64,000 nt of DNA from Anaerocolumna sedimenticola (lineage in GTDB: Bacteria > Bacillota > Clostridia > Lachnospirales > Lachnospiraceae), in assembly GCF_009931695.1 (NCBI RefSeq), contig NZ_CP048000.1, positions 1,267,001 through 1,331,000 on the forward strand, given 5' to 3'. Under the pieces are notes generated by a model. It worked only from the letters and a program-made list of their open reading frames with translations. It had not been told where the DNA came from and made no database searches. Each line of letters begins with the position of its first letter. Position 1 is the first letter of the stretch. Positions 35,303 to 43,714 of this stretch are shown here, in pieces. A program made the position numbers and the translations under genes.

Positions 35303-37282
35303 ATGAATAAAAAACCATATTATATTACAACCGCAATTGCATACACATCGGGAAAACCGCATATTGGAAACAGCTATGAAATCGTATTGGCTGACAGTAT
35401 AGCAAGATTCAAAAGACAGCAGGGATATGAGGTATTCTTCCAGACCGGTACGGACGAACATGGTCAGAAGATTGAAAACAAGGCTTCTGATGCGGGTATT
35501 ACACCAAAAGAATTTGTAGATAAAGTAGCCGGTGAAATTAAGGACATCTGGGATATGATGAATACTTCCTATGATAAATTTATTCGTACTACGGATACTT
35601 ATCATGAAAAGCAGATTCAGAAAATATTTAAAAAATTATATGAAAAAGGAGACATTTACAAGGGTTATTATGAAGGAATGTATTGTACCCCTTGTGAGTC
35701 TTTCTTTACCTCTTCCCAGTTAGTGGACGGAAAATGCCCGGACTGCGGCAGGGAAGTTCAGCCGGCCAAGGAAGAAGCTTATTTTCTTAAATTAAGCAAT
35801 TACACAGACAGGCTGATCGAGCATATTAAAACACACCCGGAATTTATCCAGCCTGAGTCCAGGAAAAATGAAATGATGAATAACTTCCTGTTACCTGGGC
35901 TTCAGGATCTTTGTGTATCCCGAACTTCATTTAAATGGGGTATTCCGGTAGACTTTGATGATAAGCATGTAGTATACGTTTGGCTGGATGCTTTAAGTAA
36001 CTATATCACAGGCCTTGGTTATGATGCGGACGGTAATCATGGGGAATTATTTAAAAAATTCTGGCCTGCAGACCTGCACCTAATCGGTAAGGACATTTTA
36101 AGGTTCCATACCATTTATTGGCCTATTATGCTTATGGCTCTGGATATTCCGCTGCCTAAGCAGGTATTTGGTCATCCCTGGTTATTACAGGGTGAGGGTA
36201 AGATGAGTAAATCCAAAGGTAATGTATTATATGCGGATGAGCTTATCGATTTCTTCGGTGTGGATGCGGTTCGTTATTTTGTACTTCACGAAATGCCATT
36301 TGACAATGACGGTGTTATAACCTGGGAACTTATGGTTGAGAGAATGAATTCAGATCTTGCCAACACGTTGGGTAACCTGGTTAACAGAACCATCTCCATG
36401 TCCAATAAATATTTTGGCGGTATTGTAAATAATGCCGGGGTAAAAGAGGAAGTGGATGAAGAGTTGATTACTCTTGCCCTGGAGACGCCGAAAAAAGTAG
36501 TGGCAAAAATGGAGCAGTTAAGAGTAGCAGATGGGATTACGGAAATATTCACTTTATTTAAGCGGTGCAACAAATATATTGATGAAACTATGCCTTGGGT
36601 ATTGGCAAAAGAGGAAGAAAAACACAAAAGGCTGGAAACGGTATTATATAATTTGGTTGAAAGTATTTGTATCGGCGCAAGCCTGTTAGAATCCTTTATG
36701 CCGGATACCTCTGCAAAAATATTACAGCAGTTAAACGCCAAGGTAAGAACCATTGATGAATTAAACCAATATGGTGTTTATGTTTCCGGTACCAAAGTAA
36801 CGGAAACACCGGAAATTTTATTTGCCCGCCTGGATTTAAAAGAAGTATTGGAAAAGGTGGAAGCAAAGAAAGCAGTCGAAGTGAAAGAAGTTAACACCGA
36901 CAGCGAAAAGGCTGAAGATACGCAAGCACAAGCAGTTATTGATATTCCTGCAAAAGAGGAAATCACCTATGATGACTTTATGAAGCTGCAATTCCAGGTT
37001 GGCGAAATTATTGCCTGTGAAGCAGTACAAAAGTCCAAAAAGCTTCTTTGTTCCCAGGTAAAAATCGGCAGCCAGGTAAAACAGATTGTATCCGGTATTA
37101 AAGCACACTATTCACCGGAAGAGATGGTTGGCAAAAAAGTCATGGTATTAGTTAACCTAAAACCGGCTAAATTAGCAGGTGTTTTATCCGAGGGTATGCT
37201 TTTATGTGCAGAGGATGAAAACGGGGAACTGGCTCTTATGGTTCCTGAGAAGAAAATGCCTGCCGGTGCGGAAATCTGCTAA
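35303..37282 (+). CDS. metG: Methionyl-tRNA synthetase
   Basis: This 659-residue class I synthetase shows the HIGH box as PHIGNSYE (about 20-27), a zinc knuckle from CTPC and CPDC (about 127-149), and the KMSKS loop KMSKSKGN (about 300). An anticodon-binding helical domain follows (to about 480). A Glu/Lys-rich linker leads to a C-terminal EMAP-II-like tRNA-binding domain (about 555-659; FQVGEIIACEAVQKSKKLLCSQVKIGS). It charges initiator and elongator tRNA-Met. GGAGGGT precedes the start. Control is by the T-box upstream. Its position before tatD follows the abrB-metS-yabD order of Bacillus, interrupted here by accessory genes. Confidence 0.97.
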   Translation: MNKKPYYITTAIAYTSGKPHIGNSYEIVLADSIARFKRQQGYEVFFQTGTDEHGQKIENKASDAGITPKEFVDKVAGEIKDIWDMMNTSYDKFIRTTDTYHEKQIQKIFKKLYEKGDIYKGYYEGMYCTPCESFFTSSQLVDGKCPDCGREVQPAKEEAYFLKLSNYTDRLIEHIKTHPEFIQPESRKNEMMNNFLLPGLQDLCVSRTSFKWGIPVDFDDKHVVYVWLDALSNYITGLGYDADGNHGELFKKFWPADLHLIGKDILRFHTIYWPIMLMALDIPLPKQVFGHPWLLQGEGKMSKSKGNVLYADELIDFFGVDAVRYFVLHEMPFDNDGVITWELMVERMNSDLANTLGNLVNRTISMSNKYFGGIVNNAGVKEEVDEELITLALETPKKVVAKMEQLRVADGITEIFTLFKRCNKYIDETMPWVLAKEEEKHKRLETVLYNLVESICIGASLLESFMPDTSAKILQQLNAKVRTIDELNQYGVYVSGTKVTETPEILFARLDLKEVLEKVEAKKAVEVKEVNTDSEKAEDTQAQAVIDIPAKEEITYDDFMKLQFQVGEIIACEAVQKSKKLLCSQVKIGSQVKQIVSGIKAHYSPEEMVGKKVMVLVNLKPAKLAGVLSEGMLLCAEDENGELALMVPEKKMPAGAEIC

Positions 37283-37338
37283 TTAATTTAATGCTACTAT
37301 AAGGTTATAAAATAAACTATAATATTTAATTATAAAAG

Positions 37339-37412
37339 ACCTGCAATACAATTAATATCCGTTTCCTTAAGTTTATCAAGGAGTAAGGTATTAATCTGTA
37401 TGGCAGGTTTTA
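37339..37412 (+). terminator. metG terminator (extended hairpin)
   Basis: ACCTGC/GCAGGT closes a long hairpin with further pairing of ATTAATATCC with GGTATTAAT and CCTT with AAGG. A TTTTATTT run follows. It lies between convergent metG and the ABC-2 permease gene and may serve both. Confidence 0.75.
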
Positions 37413-37455
37413 TTTAAGTATTTTAGCTGCTAATTAATTGATACTTCCACTTATT

Positions 37456-38199
37456 TTATTCCCAACGGAAAAAACGAATTGAGATGCTTATGCAAATTAC
37501 GGCAATTGCAATCATGATAATAATTGGAATCGCGATACTGTTTACCGGTAATCCCAGGGAAGCAGCTTTCAATAACTTTATCCCTTGAGTCAGGGGTAAA
37601 ACATCGGATGCTTTTTGCAGCGCTGTCGGCATAATCTCATAGGGCAGGGTAGTACCTGAGAATATAAGCATAGGAAAATAAAGTACATTGCATACCAGAT
37701 TAACGGTTTTTGTATTTGGTGCAATACCGCCCACCATCATACCAAGGCTGTACATAGACAATATTACTAAAAAATATGCTCCGATAAAATGAAGCCAGGA
37801 GCCTTTCATCTGATACCCAAAAAAGATAGCGGCAGCCGAATAAACAAGCAGCAAAGATATTAATGCATAAAACATATTTACCGCAACTTGAACCAATAAA
37901 ATTAAGGAAGGGTTGATAGGTGTTACTTTAAATCTTTTTAGAATTTTTTTATTCCTGTAATCAGAAACGACCAATGGAAGGCCCATCATACCGGCAGCAC
38001 ATATTGCAATTGATGACACCGCACCAAATGATTGTTCCATAAAGGTGTAATCTGCACCCTCGAAAGCAGGTTTATTTCCAAATAGGATTCCGAGTATAAC
38101 GGTAATAACAAGGGGCATGGCAAGTGCAAATATCACCATATCCAAACCTCTAAGGGATAGTTTTAATTCTGTTTTAAACATTGTGCTAAATCGTTTCAT
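37456..38199 (-). CDS. ABC-2 type transporter permease
   Basis: This 247-residue membrane protein begins MKRFSTMFKTELKLSLRGLDMVIFALAMPLVITVILGILFG, typical of ABC-2 exporters, and has six helices ending with IIIMIAIAVICISISIRFFRW. GGIAPNTKTVNLVCNVLYFPMLIFSGTTLPYEIMP is the conserved fourth-to-fifth helix region. It forms the channel for the ATPase encoded by the overlapping upstream gene. ATG 38199 behind GAGGAGGA was chosen, giving a 14-base overlap; the longer reading to 38274 lies inside the ATPase gene. Substrate is unknown, possibly an antimicrobial compound. Confidence 0.9.
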   Translation of the reverse strand: MKRFSTMFKTELKLSLRGLDMVIFALAMPLVITVILGILFGNKPAFEGADYTFMEQSFGAVSSIAICAAGMMGLPLVVSDYRNKKILKRFKVTPINPSLILLVQVAVNMFYALISLLLVYSAAAIFFGYQMKGSWLHFIGAYFLVILSMYSLGMMVGGIAPNTKTVNLVCNVLYFPMLIFSGTTLPYEIMPTALQKASDVLPLTQGIKLLKAASLGLPVNSIAIPIIIMIAIAVICISISIRFFRWE

Positions 38200-38920
38200 T
38201 CTTATCTTCCTCCTCATCGGTGTACCAAAGATAGGCATCCTCGAATTTTTTATACGGACTGGATTCAATTGCATCTTTAACGGTTCCGCTAAAAATCATC
38301 TTACCCTTTTTTAGAATACAGATATTATCACATAATGCTTCCACCTCGTCCATAAAATGAGAAGTTAGAAGAATTGTTATTCCTTTCTCCTTCAGACGGA
38401 GAAGCCCACTCCAGACAGTTTTTCTTGCTTTTACATCAAGCCCGGTGGTAAGCTCATCTAAAAATACAACTTCGGGATCCGGAATTAATGCAAGAATAAT
38501 GAAAAGCCGTTGTTTTTGTCCTCCGGAGAGCTCACTAATGGGACTATTTAATTTCTCTAACAGACCATATTGACTTAATAACTCGTTGTAATCAGCGGGA
38601 CTTTTGTATAACGACTGGGTAACATTACATAATTCTTTCACTGTTATTTTATCCTGGTAATTCGCTTCCTGAAATTGAACCCCCACCTTTTCGTATAATT
38701 TCTTCCGGTCTGTCTGAGGGTTGAGATTTAAAATGGATGCGATTCCGCTGTCCTGTTTTTTCGTACCTAATATGCATTCTAGAGTAGTACTTTTACCCGC
38801 TCCGTTTGCACCAAGCAGACCGAATACTTCACCTTTTCCGACTTTAAATTCCAGATTCTCAATAGCCGGGATACCTGCGTAGGATTTACATAATTTTTCT
38901 ACTTTTATTATTGGTTCCAA
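38186..38920 (-). CDS. ABC transporter ATP-binding protein
   Basis: This 244-residue ATPase has Walker A GANGAGKSTT (about 36-45), signature LSGGQKQRLFI, Walker B VVFLDELTTGLD (ELT replacing the usual EPT) and switch TSHF. Size and context fit a CcmA-type drug-export ATPase paired with the single ABC-2 permease downstream. The start codon is TTG at 38920, ten bases after AGGAGG. The double-MerR regulator gene just upstream on the same strand is the likely controller. Confidence 0.92.
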   Translation of the reverse strand: MEPIIKVEKLCKSYAGIPAIENLEFKVGKGEVFGLLGANGAGKSTTLECILGTKKQDSGIASILNLNPQTDRKKLYEKVGVQFQEANYQDKITVKELCNVTQSLYKSPADYNELLSQYGLLEKLNSPISELSGGQKQRLFIILALIPDPEVVFLDELTTGLDVKARKTVWSGLLRLKEKGITILLTSHFMDEVEALCDNICILKKGKMIFSGTVKDAIESSPYKKFEDAYLWYTDEEEDKNETI

Positions 38921-39026
38921 AGTTAATTTTCCTCCTGTTTCTGGTAGATTTTCTTGTACAAATCACACTCTGTTTATTAATGTCTGATCAAGTTACAAGA
39001 CGATTCAGATTTTACATATAAAGAAT

Positions 39027-39050
39027 AACACCAGAAAAAAGTCTGGTGTT
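39027..39050 (-). terminator. Hairpin at the end of the MerR gene
   Basis: AACACCAGA and TCTGGTGTT pair across a 6-base loop, overlapping the stop codon of the regulator gene. A weak T-tract suggests an attenuating rather than complete terminator before the ABC genes. Confidence 0.5.
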
Positions 39051-39810
39051 AAAGTGGAGGGTTACTATTTATTGTTTTTTTCATATACACCAGTTGTTTC
39101 CTCATAACCAATGCATTAGCCTGTGCTTTACCTAATGATGTAAGCAGTTTATCACAAACGGATATAATATCATCATTATCTGACGGGGTATCAATGATTG
39201 TTCTTATATCGGCGTTGGGATTTTCGGACAGGGTATTCAGAAGACGTAATATTGCAGTAAGCGAATAATTGGCGCAGCGGAGAGAACGAATTATTTTTAA
39301 TTGATTAATTTCATTTTCAGAATATATCCGATAGCCGTTTTGTTTTCGTTTAATTGTCACCAAACCATTCATTTCCCAATTTCTTAGCGTATCAATTGAA
39401 ATATGCAGATAATCAGCAGTTTCTTTTCTGGACAATAATAGTCCAACTTCTTTTTTATTGTTGCCGCGCAAAAGCTCTTTTACAATCTTTATAGCTTCTT
39501 CCGCATTATTTTGTTCCGTTCTTATTTGCTTTATGTAATTATCGGTAAGTGTTATTGCATTATCAAAATCTCCTGCAGCGGATAGCTTAATTATGGAGAT
39601 TGCATTTTTTCGTAATCCGTTCTGTAAAACTTCTATCTGTAAAGCAATCCTTACAAGCTTAATTTGTTCTAAATGAAATTCTGTAAAAATGCGATAACCA
39701 TTCGGCTGCCTTATTGGTTTGGGTATAAAGCCAAGCTCCTCATAGAGTCTAACTGTATTTGGATGTATGCCTATTATCCGTGCAATTTCGGACGTTTTAT
39801 ATGTATTCGT
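39049..39810 (-). CDS. Regulator with two MerR-type DNA-binding domains, no standard start codon at the expected place
   Basis: Two separate MerR winged helices are fused: the first begins TYKTSEIARIIGIHPNTVRLYEELGFI with NGYRIF, the second (about 125 residues later) LLLSRKETADYLHISIDTLRNWEMNGLV with NGYRIYSENEI. Each is followed by a helical stretch, as in tandem MerR regulators beside drug exporters. The natural start would be MNTYKTSEIA, but the codon in that position (39808-39810) is ACG, seven bases after GGAGG. The only upstream in-frame alternative is TTG at 39837, without a ribosome binding site. Either ACG is used weakly, TTG is used, or the start has been lost. Length from ACG is 253 residues. 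Confidence 0.75.
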   Translation of the reverse strand, partial: TNTYKTSEIARIIGIHPNTVRLYEELGFIPKPIRQPNGYRIFTEFHLEQIKLVRIALQIEVLQNGLRKNAISIIKLSAAGDFDNAITLTDNYIKQIRTEQNNAEEAIKIVKELLRGNNKKEVGLLLSRKETADYLHISIDTLRNWEMNGLVTIKRKQNGYRIYSENEINQLKIIRSLRCANYSLTAILRLLNTLSENPNADIRTIIDTPSDNDDIISVCDKLLTSLGKAQANALVMRKQLVYMKKTINSNPPL

Positions 39811-40051
39811 GGTACCACCTCCAATATAAAAATACAATAATTATTTTTATTTAAATATATAATACAACTGTATACTGTACATAATCTGATTAGGTTTTTA
39901 TTGGATGAATCTTATAATTATTTTACCATATATTATAAGTCTGGTGATATAATGGAAGGTTTTATTATAATACTCTTCATACGATCAATTTATGGTTTCA
40001 GTTAAAAGAAATTAAAGTATTAAAACCGGAAGATATACTTTGAAATAATAA

Positions 40052-40095
40052 AACCTGTCATATAAATTCTCCTGGGAAAATTTTCATGACAGGTT
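40052..40095 (-). terminator. Terminator of the cotJ operon
   Basis: AACCTGTCAT and ATGACAGGTT pair across 24 bases, followed on the minus strand by a TTTTATTATT run, just beyond the cotJC stop. Confidence 0.8.
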
Positions 40096-40105
40096 CTTTA
40101 TGAGT

Positions 40106-40714
40106 TTATTTCATTAAAGGTTTATCCAGTTCCGTATTAACAGCATAAAAGTTTTTGGAATCTAATCGTTCCTGCACTCTGATTAAAGCTTCGCCAAAAC
40201 GTTGATAATGAACTACTTCACGTTCCCGTAAAAAACGGATGGGATCAATAATTTCCGGGTCCGTTATTAGGCGGAGAATATTATCATAAGTGGTACGTGC
40301 TTTCTGTTCGGCCGCCAAATCTTCATGCAAATCTGTTAATGCATCTCCTTTTGACTGGAAAAAGCAGGAGTTAAAAGGGATACCGCCGGCTGCCTGCGGC
40401 CAAAGGGCAGTAGTGTGATCAATATAATAGGCATCAAAGCCACCGGTTTTGATTTCGTCCAGACTTAAATTTTTAGTTAATTGAAATATAATAGCACTGA
40501 TAATTTCCATATGAGCCAATTCCTCTGTGCCAATATCTGTTAATAATCCGGCAACCTCTTTATAAGGCATAGAGTATCTCTGTGAGAGATACCGCATGGA
40601 TGCGGCCAATTCTCCATCCGGTCCGCCAAACTGACTGATAATCAGCTGTGCCATCTTAGGATTCGGATTGGTAATTTTGACCGGAAATTGAAGTCTTCTT
40701 TCATAGGTCCACAT
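40106..40714 (-). CDS. cotJC: Spore coat protein CotJC, manganese-catalase family
   Basis: This 202-residue ferritin-like protein begins MWTYERRLQFPVKITNPNPKMAQLIISQFGGPDGELAA and contains metal-ligand glutamates in ELAASMRYLSQRY, TEELAHMEII, EDLAAEQKAR and REVVHYQRFGEAL, the dimanganese site of Mn catalases. CotJC is deposited in the spore coat. It is the last gene of cotJABC, 3 bases after cotJB. CotJC is a complete member, 10-20 percent shorter than free-living Mn catalases, as usual. Confidence 0.95.
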   Translation of the reverse strand: MWTYERRLQFPVKITNPNPKMAQLIISQFGGPDGELAASMRYLSQRYSMPYKEVAGLLTDIGTEELAHMEIISAIIFQLTKNLSLDEIKTGGFDAYYIDHTTALWPQAAGGIPFNSCFFQSKGDALTDLHEDLAAEQKARTTYDNILRLITDPEIIDPIRFLREREVVHYQRFGEALIRVQERLDSKNFYAVNTELDKPLMK

Positions 40715-40717
40715 ATT

Positions 40718-40972
40718 TTACAACTCTCCTTCCCAAGGCCAGGGGCTTTCAACCCAAGTCCATTGATTTTCTTGTTTTACATTATAAGCCAGAATTGGAC
40801 CGAAGTTTTGTTCATATTCCTGCAATATCTGTTTCCGTTGATTTTTATATTGTTCATAATTTGATATTGCTTCTTTTTCATAAGGATGGGTATCTAAGAA
40901 TAATCTAAGGTCGTCCAATGCAAAGCAGACAGCCTGGACATTTTTCATCGCATCGCATTTATCTTGATTCAT
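40718..40972 (-). CDS. cotJB: Spore coat protein CotJB
   Basis: This 84-residue protein matches CotJB in length and in the segment VQAVCFALDDLRLFLDTHPYEKEAISNYEQYKNQRKQIL, with WPWEGEL at the C-terminus. It is a structural coat component of unknown biochemistry. Its start overlaps the cotJA stop by four bases (ATGA), and cotJC follows at once, so the three are translationally coupled. Confidence 0.93.
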   Translation of the reverse strand: MNQDKCDAMKNVQAVCFALDDLRLFLDTHPYEKEAISNYEQYKNQRKQILQEYEQNFGPILAYNVKQENQWTWVESPWPWEGEL

Positions 40973-41214
40973 AGAAGTGTTCCTCCTATTCCGTAAAATG
41001 GTAGATCCAGCTCTTTAAACAGGGTACCAGCCTGTAAGGCATAATTAATATCATATAGATCACGAAACTGCTGCACAGGAACATAAGCCATTGCTAAAGA
41101 CGGTGAAGCCAAAGTACTGTTGTCACCGCTGTCACAAGGAAGTTTGGGAATACCTGAGATGGAACAATCTTTTGGAGCTATCTTAAGATCAGCCTGTATT
41201 AAATCCATATTCAT
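40969..41214 (-). CDS. cotJA: Spore coat-associated protein CotJA
   Basis: This 81-residue protein ends with LAMAYVPVQQFRDLYDINYALQAGTLFKELDLPFYG, the conserved CotJA motif. It is needed in Bacillus for assembly of CotJC into the coat. ATG 41214 lies 8 bases after AAAGGAG and is chosen over the in-frame codon at 41238, which precedes that site. Mother-cell sigma-E control is expected from the family, but I could not pick a convincing sigma-E promoter in the region upstream. Confidence 0.92.
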   Translation of the reverse strand: MNMDLIQADLKIAPKDCSISGIPKLPCDSGDNSTLASPSLAMAYVPVQQFRDLYDINYALQAGTLFKELDLPFYGIGGTLL

Positions 41215-41696
41215 ACTTAAAACTCCTTTCCGTTTCAAACTTGGGAAATTAAAAAAATTTTATAATTCCTCAAAATTTAGTTTGTCTTTAAATGAATGAG
41301 AAAATACTAGGAATTATAAGTATGAAATCCATAAATTATATAAAGTAAGATTTTCTTTTCACTTAAAAATAACCACTTCAATATAGAAATAACCATTACA
41401 AATAAAAATAGTCATTACAAGTAAAAATAGCCATTATAAACAAAAATAACCATTTTTTAGTAAATATTTTTAATAAGAGCTTTTGTTTTGTATCTAACTC
41501 AATCTTCCGTTACAGAATAAAGTAAAAAGAAGAATAATTAGTACCAAGCTTGTTTTAGCCAGAAAAGAAGAAAACATAGACAAAATATAAGAAAATCACT
41601 ATAATACAATAGGAACTTCATTTAAAGAAAATTTGAAATAAGAAAGGTATTACAGTAATACGTCTGTCCGCAGGTGTGTTATGCATAGGTATAAAA
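41215..41696. repeat. Divergent intergenic region with a 19-20 base tandem repeat (41365-41457)
   Basis: Five copies of AAAATARYCATTAYAARYA are placed head to tail, the ATARYCA core starting at 41369, 41389, 41408, 41427 and 41446. The last copy ends in a T-run. Copies differ at a few positions. The rest of the region is AT-rich and must contain promoters for cotJA and tatD; no gene is present. Confidence 0.7.
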
Positions 41697-42473
41697 ATGA
41701 TTTTTGAGACACACGCTCATTATGATGATGAAGCTTTTGATGATGATAGAGACAGTTTATTAAAAAGCCTGTATTCGGAGGGAATAGAATATGTGGTTAA
41801 TGTGGGAGCCAGTATCACGACTACGGTAAAAACCCTGGAATTAATGAAGCAATATCCATTTGTCTATGGTGCGGTGGGTGTTCACCCAAGTGAAACGGCA
41901 GAATTAAATGAAGAAAATTTTAAATGGTTAGGTGAGACTGCCTTGCTTCCCAAAGTAGTTGCAATCGGTGAAATCGGTTTGGATTATTACTGGGATACGC
42001 CTGAACGCTCCATTCAAAAGGAATGGTTCAGCCGTCAGATGGAACTTGCCAAGGAATTAAAACTCCCGGCTATCATACACAGCAGGGATGCGGCTGCAGA
42101 TACCCTGGATATGATACAAAGTGCTGACTTAAAACAAACCGGCGGAGTGATTCATTGTTTTTCCTATGGAAAAGAAATGGCGAAAAGTTATCTGGATATG
42201 GGATTTTACTTAGGAATCGGCGGAGTAGTAACATTTAAGAATGCCAAAAAACTAAAAGAAGTAGTGGAGTATGCGCCAATGGAACAGTTAGTCTTAGAAA
42301 CTGACTGCCCTTATCTTGCACCGGAACCGAACAGGGGTAAGAGAAACTCATCCCTGAATTTAATTTATGTTGCTCAGGAGATAGCAAAATTAAAGGGAAT
42401 TTCCTGTGAAGAAGTTATAACAATTACAGAAAATAATGCAAAAAAAATGTATGGCTTTCCCCGTTTTGAGTGA
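41697..42473 (+). CDS. tatD: TatD family deoxyribonuclease
   Basis: This 258-residue metal-dependent hydrolase has the two-histidine start MIFETHAHYDDEAFD, AIGEIGLDYYW with the bridging glutamate, IIHSRDAA, GVIHCFSYG and ETDCPYLAPEP, giving all metal ligands of the TatD TIM barrel. It degrades 3' ends of DNA or RNA and takes part in repair. The start at 41697 is supported by the family N-terminus; the in-frame ATG at 41676 adds a non-homologous MLCIGIK. rsmA follows 60 bases downstream, preserving the yabD-ksgA link minus yabE and rnmV. Confidence 0.93.
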   Translation: MIFETHAHYDDEAFDDDRDSLLKSLYSEGIEYVVNVGASITTTVKTLELMKQYPFVYGAVGVHPSETAELNEENFKWLGETALLPKVVAIGEIGLDYYWDTPERSIQKEWFSRQMELAKELKLPAIIHSRDAAADTLDMIQSADLKQTGGVIHCFSYGKEMAKSYLDMGFYLGIGGVVTFKNAKKLKEVVEYAPMEQLVLETDCPYLAPEPNRGKRNSSLNLIYVAQEIAKLKGISCEEVITITENNAKKMYGFPRFE

Positions 42474-42533
42474 AATGCCGCATTACGTTATCAAAACCGT
42501 AAGTGTAAAATGGAAGAAGAAAAGAGGTTATAC

Positions 42534-43406
42534 ATGGCTACACTAGGTAATCCGAAAGAAACTATAGAAATTTTGAATAAATATCATTTTATTTTTCAAA
42601 AAAAGTTTGGTCAGAACTTTTTAATCGATAACCATGTCTTAGACAAAATTATTAAGGCAGCCGGCGTAACCAGGGAAGATATGGTTTTGGAAATAGGGCC
42701 CGGTATCGGCACTTTAACCCAGTATTTATGTGAATCAGCACGGGAAGTTATAGCTGTAGAGATTGATAAAACATTAATTCCTATACTCGATGACACTTTA
42801 TCTGCTTATGATAATGTAACTGTAATAAACGAAGATATTTTAAAATTAGATATAAACAAGCTGGTGCAGGAAAAAAACAACGGAAAACCTGTAAAAATTG
42901 TTGCAAATCTTCCCTATTACATTACAACACCCATAATTATGGGATTATTTGAAGCCCATGTGCCGGTAGATAATATAACGGTCATGGTTCAAAAGGAAGT
43001 AGCTGACCGAATGCAGTCTGGCCCTGGAAGTAAGGATTACGGAGCACTTTCACTGGCTGTGCAATATTACGCGGACCCCTATATCGCTGCCAATGTACCT
43101 CCGAATTGTTTTATGCCGAGACCTAATGTAGGATCTGCAGTGATACGCCTTACTTTACATGGTGATAAACCCGTCAAAGTAAAGGACGAAAAACTCATGT
43201 TTAAAATCATCCGTGCCTCTTTTAATCAGCGAAGGAAAACTCTGGTTAATGGATTAAATAATGGAACGGAGATCGATCTGCCTAAAGAAACAATCGCAGA
43301 AGCCATCAGCGAACTAATGGTATCTCCAACCATCCGGGGTGAAGCATTAACTTTGGAACAGTTTGCAAGACTCAGCGATATTATTTACGATAAAATTCAT
43401 TGTTAA
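42534..43406 (+). CDS. rsmA: 16S rRNA dimethyladenosine transferase RsmA (KsgA)
   Basis: This 290-residue enzyme has KKFGQNFLIDNHVLDKI, the SAM motif LEIGPGIGTLTQYL, the catalytic NLPYYITTPIIM and FMPRPNVGSAVIRL, then the C-terminal helical domain with FNQRRKTLVNGL. It dimethylates A1518 and A1519 near the 3' end of 16S rRNA. ATG 42534 behind AGAGG fits the family better than ATG 42510, which would place that site inside the gene. Loss of KsgA gives kasugamycin resistance in other bacteria. Confidence 0.96.
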   Translation: MATLGNPKETIEILNKYHFIFQKKFGQNFLIDNHVLDKIIKAAGVTREDMVLEIGPGIGTLTQYLCESAREVIAVEIDKTLIPILDDTLSAYDNVTVINEDILKLDINKLVQEKNNGKPVKIVANLPYYITTPIIMGLFEAHVPVDNITVMVQKEVADRMQSGPGSKDYGALSLAVQYYADPYIAANVPPNCFMPRPNVGSAVIRLTLHGDKPVKVKDEKLMFKIIRASFNQRRKTLVNGLNNGTEIDLPKETIAEAISELMVSPTIRGEALTLEQFARLSDIIYDKIHC

Positions 43407-43714
43407 AAAACAATTAGAAAGCTGTTGCATTATTATTAGTGAAAACCTGCGTTACAGGATGCAGGCACTAAAATTTGCAGCAGTTTTTTTTACGGAATTA
43501 AAGCACATCAACGCTGGAGTTTGGCGCCCCGACGCTAGCTTAATATTAGTTTAGTAACTAGAATAATTTCAAGAAGCCTCTAATGTATTGACATAAGATA
43601 ATTGTAATGCTATTGTGTACTAGCGCAGAGAAAAGTTACTTTAGATTAATCTAAAATATTAAAGAGACTTATAATTACATTCCTGGAATGTCAGAATTGT
43701 ACGGAGGGTAAAAG
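43407..43714 (+). terminator. rsmA terminator formed by hairpin repeat copy 4 (43420-43490), then an empty stretch
   Basis: AGCTGTTGCA and TTGCAGCAG arms enclose a compound stem (TTAGTG/CACTAA around CCTGC/GCAGG) and are followed by eight Ts, so this member of the GGGCTGTTGCA family clearly works as a terminator. In 43591-43690, ATAATTGTAATGCTAT and its partner near TTATAATTACATTC may be a remnant of the palindromic element family. The rest holds only the pfp promoter and ribosome binding site. Confidence 0.65.

Noticed and set aside
41365..41457. CRISPR array
   Set aside because: The 19-20 base units are contiguous with no unique spacers, and no cas gene is present.
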